Source of the DNA: Pararge aegeria
Lineage: Eukaryota > Arthropoda > Insecta > Lepidoptera > Nymphalidae
NCBI RefSeq assembly: GCF_905163445.1
Contig: NC_053185.1
Coordinates: forward strand, 11,798,001-11,862,000
Length of the DNA stretch: 64,000 nt
Reading direction: 5' to 3'
Below the pieces are notes generated by a model. The model saw nothing but the letters and a program-made list of their open reading frames with translations, was not told the DNA's origin and did no database searches. Below, piece after piece: positions 58,201-64,000 of this stretch. Made by a program: the position numbers and the translations under genes. Position 1 is the first letter of the stretch. Every line of letters begins with the position of its first letter.

Positions 58201-61200
58201 ATTATCATAAAATCCCGGGATTTATATATAAAGTATCCTTTATCCGTTTCCAGGATATAAGCTATATATTTAGCTTTAATATTATGTGCTTAATTCCACC
58301 AAGCTCAGAACAGCGGTCGAAATAAACAAAGGTAACAAACAAACAGGCTAACTTACACTTCATTAATAATGTTAGAAGGTTTGGATTGAGTCAGCGATAT
58401 CGATGAAGAAGTACGGAATTGAGTGGCAAAAAAAACATGGGTATTTTTATGCCTCAATAACTCTTACTCCAGTTCAGATTTCTAGACTAGGCATATCCCT
58501 ATTTAAGAAATAAATATATGTACTAACAGAGTGTAAGAAATAGTCTAGAATCACTGTTAAAAAAATATGATAATAAAAGTAAATAATAAAATTATATCGT
58601 AACAACGTGGTAGGCAATTTATTAGTATGATCAGTATACATCTGATCAATCTTAAAAAAATCTTAACAAATTATGTTAAAGTTTTCAGCAACATCTTATG
58701 AACGTAAGTTGTTTATATATTTAGTATGTTAATAGCAATATCCTCTACTGTCGCTTTCACTTTCAACAAGGATAAAATGTGACATTAATTTTGAAAAGAC
58801 TCTTAAAGACTGGATTGCATACGGCAATCTTATAAATCAACTTGTGAAAATATAGTGTAGTATTCGTTTCTATTTTTAAAAGAACCAGTGCAGACTCCTA
58901 TTTTATAGACCAAGCGATCTAGCAACGAGGTCAAAACAATACCAGCTAATGGCGATACTTACCAAGTACCTCCGTATGGTACTCGGTAGCGCCATAAGCA
59001 TAGTTTAATGCCAAGTCGGTAGGTACTAACTTGTATTGAATTGGGTCAAGTTTCAAAGTCAAAGGTGTACAGAATACACAAACCAATCTATAAATTAGTA
59101 CCAAACTATCTAATTGCACTTCAAATTTATTTTCATTCCTAAAGTTTAGATTGTTATTTTTATAAATTGTTCAAATAGGTATAATTTTCTACCGAAATGT
59201 CTAAATTCTTTAAATGTCTTAGTGAATCTTTTAGACACATTTTATACTTACATTATATGAACAGCCATACGGTGGCTTTTACAGTTCCTTATGAATTAAT
59301 ACTGTGAAAGTAACTTAAATACATAAAGAGAGACAAAGAGATATATATAGGATATTAATTATTAATTATTATTCTTATTAATTTTTTGATAATCTAATAT
59401 ATACAGACAAGTTAACTATATGTACACAGGCATCGCTGAACGCCCGACGAGTTCAGCGTAATGATGGTTTCAGAATGCTGTTGGGCTTACCACGTTATTG
59501 TAGTACATCAGAAATGTTCGCGAGGGCTCGTACTGACTTTATTGCCATCAGAAGAAAACGAATAGCATCCTTGATGAAAAGAACGTGGGTAAGCAGTAAC
59601 GGCATTCTGAAAGCAATAATACATCGATACGACTCTCCAATTTACAAGTTGTATATTAAACTCCACGTTGGGCTGCCTGGACGCAGAAATTTTAATTTGT
59701 AACTTTTTTTTTTATATTGCATATTAATATTTAATGTAAGTTTTTTGATTTAGTTTAGTTTTTAATTATTCTATTTATGTTATAGTGTAGGGTGTAGTGA
59801 TGGGTCATAGATACCAAATAAATAAATAATATAAAGAATAAAATAAAAATAAACCTATAATAATAGGTACAGCTTAAAATTTTAAAAAGCTCGTCCGGGG
59901 AAGTTCCACCGTCATGCTTATTTCTTCCGTCTAGCAGCATTGCATATAGTATTGCTTTGTTCCGGTTTGAAGGTCGTGGTGGCCGATGTCATTACATACA
60001 CATGAAGCTCAATCTACGCCCCAGATTGATGGACACAATCTTTGAAGCTCGCTGCACTTTGAAGAACTTGCTACTTGCTTGCTCTCGGCTAAGTAGGTGG
60101 CAGTGGCGTGCATAGAGGGTATGCACAGTGTATGCAGATGATATAAATTGAAGAAAATCCCCAGTACGAATTATAAATACTTAAGGGTAGGCTTTTTATA
60201 ACTCTTACAAAGCCTATCCTTAAGTTTTTTATAACTTGTACTGGAGATCTTCTTCATTTCATATCATCTGCACTGGTAGGTGGGTTACCTGCTCAGTCCG
60301 TTAACTAAAAAATGGAAGTTTATTAATCGAGTCAGTGATTTAAGAACAAAATTCTCTACATCCGCATCTGATCATCTGCAGAGAAAGACTTATCTCAAAA
60401 TACTCATATGTAACCTGGGAACGTAGGTCCGCCAGTGTAGCCTCATGTTCCTTCAAGGTGGCTGTCAGCTCATGAACGCGGGCGGCGCTTGCCTCCTTGT
60501 TGCGTCGTATAACAGTCGCTTGTTGGCGAAACGGAGCAAGCTTGTCCTCCTGAGGGTCCGAAGCTGCCAATCGGCGCTGAACGAGCTGTTCGATTTCACT
60601 GTTAACAGCTGCTATCTGGGGACAATATTGGGGATAATGGTCATCATCACTTAACTTTTACTGGCCCCATGCGCGTACCCAGTGGCGTGCACTTCATACA
60701 TGCACAAAAGCACTGCATACCCAAATTATTTTATATAAGTCGTATTGGAGGGGAAGTTTTGCCGTTTCATGCAATTTTCCTACTGTATGCATATCCTGGT
60801 AAGAAACCCAGTGGCGTGCACTGGGTTTCTTACCAGTGGGGTACCCAGGGGGGCAAATCTGACAAATGTATAAACACTCTTAGGAAATGTATGGTGGCAA
60901 GGATACAGACACACAGACAAGAAATACCTACAGTTTTGGTCTCAGTGTAAAATATATGGGCCCCTCCAAAAAATGTTAACAAATCAGACGCGGACGATCT
61001 GACTTAAAAAAAACATTGACTGGCCTATTACAGGGCACAGATGTCCTTTAAGAATGACAAAGGTTTAGGCAATAGTCCACCACAGAGCCAAGTGTGAAAT
61101 GCGTAAATTTAAAACGCACATAACTCTGAAAGCATAAGAGTAGGTACGTGTGCCGGGAATGGAACTCGGTCTCCACGAAAGGGGGTATGAATCCCTAACC

Positions 61201-63181
61201 ACTAGGCACTAACTATATTCCCTACTATATGTAGGTTAGATACCGAAATTTAATATAGGAGCAAAAAAAGAAATCAAGGAAACCGCACTTTGCCTAAGCA
61301 AATCGACAATGAAGTGATAAAGTTTTATTGATATGGCTTCGTCCGGTGTTCGCGTTCCTTTTTACATCTTCTAATTTCATTGGACAGCATTCAGGCGCTA
61401 CGCTGCGACAGAAGCTTTATGCATTTTTTATTTTCATATATCAAATTAATATGAAATCGTGCAATCGTAAATAGAAACCTTAAGTAAAACAAAATGAATA
61501 AATAGAGTTTCGTTAAAAAAAATATATATTAATGCGATTAAAGTTATCGGAACAATAAATATTCTGATAACTTTAATCGCAACAATAATTGCAGAATATA
61601 AATACAAAATAAGTAAATTTGCGAAGAAAGGCATACGGTTTCAAAAGCATCATGCTATCTGCCGAGGCTTGAGAGTTGGTTTTTTAAATTTCTGAAGTGG
61701 AAATATAGGTTTCCCATTAAAAATTGTCTACATCTTCGCAACGCCTAATACTTCCCATTATATCTATTAGATAATACTTAAGTTAATCGTTTTTTTTAAA
61801 ATACCCAGCTACCTATATTGTATAGCAATAAGACGCAATTTATTTTACCTACCTTATCCTGTACCGTGATAACATCAGATCGAGCCGGATGTTGCTCCGA
61901 AGCAATCGCTTGCATAATATTCAACTCTTTCTGTAGGCTGCCCATCTCTTGCGGTAGTTTTTCTTTCATCAGATAACTGTTCAGCTGAAACACATTATGG
62001 CCGTGATAGCCCGTGTGGGTAGGACTTCGACTTCACTTTCGGGGGATCACTTTCGAGTCCGGCACACACCTCTGACTTTTCTAAGTTATGTACGTTATTT
62101 AAGCAATTAAAATATCACTTGCTTCAACGGTGAAAGAAAACATGGTAAGGAAACCTGCGTGCCTGAGCAATATCAATATTTTTTTTCAAAGGTGTGTGGA
62201 GTCCAACTATTCGCACTGGGCCAGCGTTGTGAACTAGAAGGGGTTAAGGCTGTAGCCTTAACCCCTTCTCATTGTGGAGGAGACCCGTGCCCTGTTGTAG
62301 GCCACTAATGGTTTGTTATGATGATGATGATGATAATCATCTTAAGGCTATTTATTCTCCCACAGCTAAGATAGATTTAAATCATAAGACACTCCACCCC
62401 AATTATTGATAATAAAAGTGTGACAGCCTAGCGTGTGCTGAGGAGGGGACAGAGTTTCTTAACAGAATCAACTTCAATCACGATGCCTAACAGTTTTTGG
62501 CCCAGACCAGGAAACGAACCTCATAATCCAAAGTCGAGTATGGATCATCATCGTCATCATTATAAGCCATTCCTACAAAACACACCCGTGCTTTGTAGGA
62601 ATGGCTCCTGTATGAATGAGAAGGGTTTAGGCCTCTTATTGGTAGATCACACACCTTTAAGGACATTATGGAGAACCATCAGGATGCCGGTTTCCTCACG
62701 ATTTTGTAGACCGCTAAACCAAGTGATATTAAATTGTTGAAAACGCGCATAACTCCGAAAAGTTAGAGGTGCGTGAATTAGGTTCTCACGAAAGGGAAGT
62801 CGAAGCCCCGACCACAAGGATATGGGGATAGATAGGGATGGTCTTCGAAACAGCTACGCAACTTAAATAGTAATTTCAAACTTCCATTCAACAATACTCG
62901 TTTTTCATCGTTCAAGTAAAAAGTGTTAAACTGGATTATTTGTATATAAAACCACGTCCCACCTTCGTTACATTGTTCTCCATCAGGAAAGTCAATAGTT
63001 TTCTTCGAAAACATTTAAATTATTTGTATAGTTAAAAAAGGGTGCACACCTGGATTTCCTCTTGTAAATGTTTAATAACATCTGAAACCGTCTTGGGCGT
63101 GGCGCTTTGGCCGTGAATAACATTCAAATAACGTTTCAGTTGCTCGGAGGCTGTTTTCAGCTGGGACTGTTGCATATTGTA
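55123..63181 (-). CDS. IFT81: Intraflagellar transport protein 81 homologue, C-terminal 437 residues (5' exons outside window)
   Basis: IFT81 is a core subunit of the IFT-B train. With IFT74 it carries tubulin and other cargo along cilia; in insects it is expected in sensory neuron cilia. Seven minus-strand exons join in one frame: 63050-63181, 61853-61984, 60415-60615, 57065-57184, 56541-56714, 55741-56127 and 55123-55290. Every intron is GT-AG and phase 0. The protein is almost all charged coiled coil. It matches vertebrate IFT81 in order, for example FRQQATVIRRNKEA in exon 3 (vertebrate YRQQASIISRKKEA) and RGEELKKYVNTLRTKSTLYK in exon 4 ([20 protein letters not shown]). The human protein is about 676 residues, so roughly the first third, with the tubulin-binding calponin-homology-like domain, lies beyond 64000. 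The stop is TAG at 55123-55125. No break was seen. The orthology call is from memory of the family. Confidence 0.93.
55741..56127 (-). CDS. IFT81: IFT81 exon, 129 codons (longest)
   Basis: The acceptor is atgaatttttag and the donor gtatatttaa. It encodes LVAQTAQKLSQVRQEIQPLA through KMEELKKRVADVEEIVKNLE, then E. It is continuous coiled coil and corresponds to the vertebrate [20 protein letters not shown] ... MIKNLEVQLR region. Confidence 0.92.
56541..56714 (-). CDS. IFT81: IFT81 exon, 58 codons
   Basis: The acceptor is gattttttag and the donor gtacggatag. It encodes VETGVLTRTLHILNTND and onward to FAKKSLHDLSQ. Its start parallels the vertebrate LLQRTEELL region. Confidence 0.88.
57065..57184 (-). 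CDS. IFT81: IFT81 exon, 40 codons
   Basis: The acceptor is atattttttag and the donor gtacacatcg. It encodes VKQLLGDIVLRGEELKKYVN, then TLRTKSTLYKRQRANLSTFK. It is too short to appear as a long open frame and was found by homology and splice sites. Confidence 0.92.
57258..57436. repeat. 17-bp inverted repeat flanking a MITE (pre-insertion hairpin)
   Basis: AAGTGAAGTTCAGCCAT (57258-57274) is exactly complemented at 57420-57436. Removing the MITE and one 8-bp duplication leaves a hairpin with a 4-nt loop (ACCC). Confidence 0.92.
57284..57416. mobile_element. hAT-type MITE, CAGTGGCG family, 133 bp
   Basis: Ends CAGTGGCGTGCAC and GTGCACGCCACTG are perfect 13-bp inverted repeats. The target duplication CCCATGGC is at 57276-57283 and 57417-57424. 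It lies in an IFT81 intron. Confidence 0.93.
57434..57471. repeat. Perfect hairpin, 11-bp arms, 16-nt loop
   Basis: CTTGGCGTAGT (57434-57444) and ACTACGCCAAG (57461-57471), immediately beside the MITE-bearing palindrome. Confidence 0.9.
58205..58375 (+). repeat. Family D-like repeat in IFT81 intron
   Basis: aaaatcccgggatttatata, taaagtatcctttatccgtt, tccaggatataagctatata and caaacaggctaacttacact match the usual phrases of these dispersed repeats. Confidence 0.55.
59430..59830 (+). mobile_element. LINE ORF C-terminus and 3' UTR, fragment
   Basis: Frame 59475-59702 reads MLLGLPRYCSTSEMFARART, AIRRKRIASLMKR and NGILKAIIHRYDSPIY. This is like the extreme C-terminus of Jockey-type LINE proteins. 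The preceding bases (cgcccgacgagttcagcgta, atgatggtttcag) extend the frame upstream as RRVQRNDGFR. The antisense orientation relative to IFT81 makes exonisation unlikely. Confidence 0.75.
59880..60060 (+). repeat. Dispersed repeat, GAGCTCGTCCGG family
   Basis: aaaagctcgtccggggaagt, tccaccgtcatgcttatttc, ttgttccggtttgaaggtcg and ccccagattgatggacacaa are family landmarks. Confidence 0.7.
60101..60275. mobile_element. hAT-type MITE, CAGTGGCG family (subfamily 2), 175 bp
   Basis: It starts CAGTGGCGTGCATAGAGG and ends TGCACTG, with a target duplication GTAGGTGG at 60093-60100 and 60276-60283. The interior folds on itself (cccagtacgaa and ttgtactgg; cttaagggtaggct and agcctatccttaag). It shares its length and interior with 53201. 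Confidence 0.9.
60415..60615 (-). CDS. IFT81: IFT81 exon, 67 codons
   Basis: The acceptor is attgtccccag and the donor gttacatatg. It encodes IAAVNSEIEQLVQRRL, then DKLAPFRQQATVIRRNKEAS and a heptad-rich end TLADLRSQ. This is among the most conserved parts of the family. Confidence 0.93.
60680..60836. mobile_element. hAT-type MITE, CAGTGGCG family, right end inverted
   Basis: It begins CAGTGGCGTGCACTTCATAC and follows the 57284 and 1131 copies in reverse orientation down to CTGGTAAGAAACCCA. It then continues with an inverted copy of its own end (GTGGCGTGCACTGGGTTTCT, then TACCAG) instead of the expected terminus. No 8-bp duplication is convincing. Confidence 0.8.
60796..60836. repeat. Perfect hairpin, 15-bp arms, 11-nt loop at MITE end
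   Basis: CTGGTAAGAAACCCA (60796-60810) and TGGGTTTCTTACCAG (60822-60836). Confidence 0.95.
61016..61215 (-). repeat. SINE B copy
   Basis: Complement of the family: ctattacagggcacagatgt, aatgacaaaggtttaggcaa, tagtccaccacagagccaag, then aaacgcacataactctgaaa and the B-box-like gtgccgggaatggaactcgg. It lies in an IFT81 intron. Confidence 0.8.
61534..61580. repeat. Near-perfect hairpin, 19-bp arms, 9-nt loop
   Basis: GCGATTAAAGTTATCGGAA (61534-61552) against TTCTGATAACTTTAATCGC (61562-61580), one mismatch. Confidence 0.93.
61853..61984 (-). CDS. IFT81: IFT81 exon, 44 codons
   Basis: The acceptor is atgtgtttcag and the donor gtaggtaaaa. It encodes LNSYLMKEKLPQEMGSLQKE and onward to SDVITVQDK, paralleling vertebrate [20 protein letters not shown] ... 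SDLLELESK. Confidence 0.92.
61995..62335 (+). repeat. SINE B copy, full length, with inverted duplication
   Basis: Head ggccgtgatagcccgtgtgg, B-box-like region TTCGAGTCCGGCACAC, then atcacttgcttcaacggtga, aggaaacctgcgtgcctgag, ggagtccaactattcgcact, ggagacccgtgccctgttgt and a (GAT)n tail. The end block aaccccttct is preceded by its own inverse. Confidence 0.85.
62236..62269. repeat. Perfect hairpin, 16-bp arms, 2-nt loop in SINE B
   Basis: AGAAGGGGTTAAGGCT (62236-62251), loop GT, AGCCTTAACCCCTTCT (62254-62269). Confidence 0.95.
62540..62830 (-). repeat. SINE B copy, full length, with inverted duplication
   Basis: Complement of the family from the GATGAT tail (atcatcatcgtcatcattat) through aatgagaagggtttaggcct, atgccggtttcctcacgatt, aaacgcgcataactccgaaa, agttagaggtgcgtgaatta and the head (cgaaagggaagtcgaagccc). 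Confidence 0.85.
62565..62606. repeat. Perfect hairpin, 15-bp arms, 12-nt loop in SINE B
   Basis: AGCCATTCCTACAAA (62565-62579) and TTTGTAGGAATGGCT (62592-62606). Confidence 0.94.
63050..63181 (-). CDS. IFT81: IFT81 exon (first in window), 44 codons
   Basis: The acceptor is cgtttccag and the donor gtgtgcacc. It encodes YNMQQSQLKTASEQLKRYLN to IKHLQEEIQ, a coiled coil aligning with the vertebrate stretch that ends RLEEEIK. An upstream exon must exist because the exon opens in phase 0 without a start. Confidence 0.88.
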
Positions 63182-63359
63182 CTGGAAACGAAAACACGTT
63201 ATTTCTCTGAATATTAGATAGCCTTTAATTTTATTTAAAGCCTACCTTCCTACCTTCTTGCCTTCTTACCATGCGCTCAGTATTTTAAACCGTACCTTAT
63301 GTGTTGGTTATTACAAGTATATTATTTGGATATTATTTACACTTGTGAACCAATGCTCT

Positions 63360-63450
63360 GAGTGTTGATAAAGCTATGGGAGAAGAATAAATTGTATCCT
63401 TTCCCCAGGGACAAAAATGTCTCCTGCTAATGCTAGCCGTGCTGCTAAGC
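63360..63450. repeat. Dispersed repeat fragment, copy of 1300-1390
   Basis: gggagaagaataaattgtat, tttccccagggacaaaaatg and tctcctgctaatgctagccg share order with 1313-1383. Confidence 0.5.
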
Positions 63451-63799
63451 CAAGGTCCAAGCTGGTCTAATTTGCCGGCCTTTTGCAAATAATCTGGAAT
63501 CTCTCCATTAGGTTGCAATGATGCGCGCGAATCATTACATAATTAAATACAATTAGTGTAATGAGAAAGCGTTGGACAAAGGGCACCAAAAGTCAATCTC
63601 GTTAATGAAATGCTATCTTCTCATACAAATTAAAATATGTAGGTAACTACATGCTAGACCTTTAATTGATATGAGTGTCAACGATATACGGGTGCCAATT
63701 CTGCGTGCCTGGTGTGAGATTATCTACGTACGTCTACATATACAAGATACTAATCTAGGCAATACTGTTTCCCAGTATTGTAACTAGAAGACTCTTTCA

Positions 63800-64000
63800 T
63801 AGTTAAATTTAGTATAAAAAAAACAGAAAAACGAAAAAGAAGTAGAATACAAAAGTCGGTCTTATCGCTTGATAGCGATCTCGGCCAGGCAACCTTAGAA
63901 TTAGGAAATAATAAGGAGAACAGACTCAGGGGGCTTAAAAAAAATTTTGAATACATATTATATACATACTAAGTCATTAACTAATTTACACAAAAACGTC
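63800..64000 (-). mobile_element. LINE 3' UTR (Jockey/CR1-like), runs to window end
   Basis: aaaagtcggtcttatcgctt, gatagcgatctcggccaggc and aaccttagaattagg repeat the 3' UTR block of 19440-19510. It lies upstream of the first visible IFT81 exon. The element may extend past 64000. Confidence 0.75.

Larger units (their letters stand above)
57185..60414 (-). other. Largest IFT81 intron in the window (3230 bp), repeat-filled
   Basis: It holds a MITE (57284-57416), two palindromes (57258-57436 and 57434-57471), a family D-like repeat (58205-58375), a LINE remnant (59430-59830), a GAGCTCGTCCGG-family repeat (59880-60060) and a second MITE (60101-60275). The region 58380-59420 shows nothing recognisable. 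Confidence 0.8.

Noticed and set aside
60669..60950. 93-codon plus-strand ORF beginning MRVPSGVHFIHAQKH
   Set aside because: The same peptide arises from another MITE copy at 57185-57421 on the other strand. It is translated MITE sequence.

Overview
The window looks like AT-rich, repeat-dense nuclear DNA from a moth or butterfly (Lepidoptera). This rests on tRNA-derived SINE families, 3' ends of Jockey/CR1-like and RTE-like LINEs, and hAT and TA-target DNA transposons of kinds I know from lepidopteran genomes, plus one insect-style intron-split gene. I cannot name the species.

One host gene is convincing. On the minus strand, seven exons between 63181 and 55123 encode the C-terminal 437 residues of the ciliary intraflagellar-transport protein IFT81. 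All introns are GT-AG and phase 0. An AATAAA lies downstream at 54703-54708. The 5' exons, which would carry the N-terminal tubulin-binding domain, lie to the right of the window.

The remaining ~54.7 kb on the left shows no host exon that I can support. It is intergenic DNA or a large intron. Its best-defined resident is a complete hAT transposon (27995-32296) with 15-bp terminal inverted repeats, a perfect 8-bp target duplication, CAAGAC-rich subterminal arrays and a BED-finger/hAT transposase. The transposase is split by one intron and broken by one in-frame TAA. Other mobile DNA includes a family of small hAT MITEs that begin CAGTGGCG and carry 8-bp target duplications (1131, 50167, 53201, 57284, 60101, 60680). 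There is also a TA-flanked non-autonomous element (47740-49305) studded with GCGTCC motifs, whose empty site is preserved nearby. LINE remnants lie at 19370-20040, 27545-27775, 41080-41480, 45382-45567, 49330-49825, 51625-51960, 59430-59830 and 63800-64000. Three tRNA-derived SINE families, called A, B and C here, are scattered throughout.

The most unusual signal is a scatter of at least twelve perfect or near-perfect hairpins, with 15-30 bp arms and 2-15 nt loops. Three sit at the same place in SINE B copies, and one was later invaded by a MITE. They look like footprints of inverted template switching rather than ordinary transposon termini.
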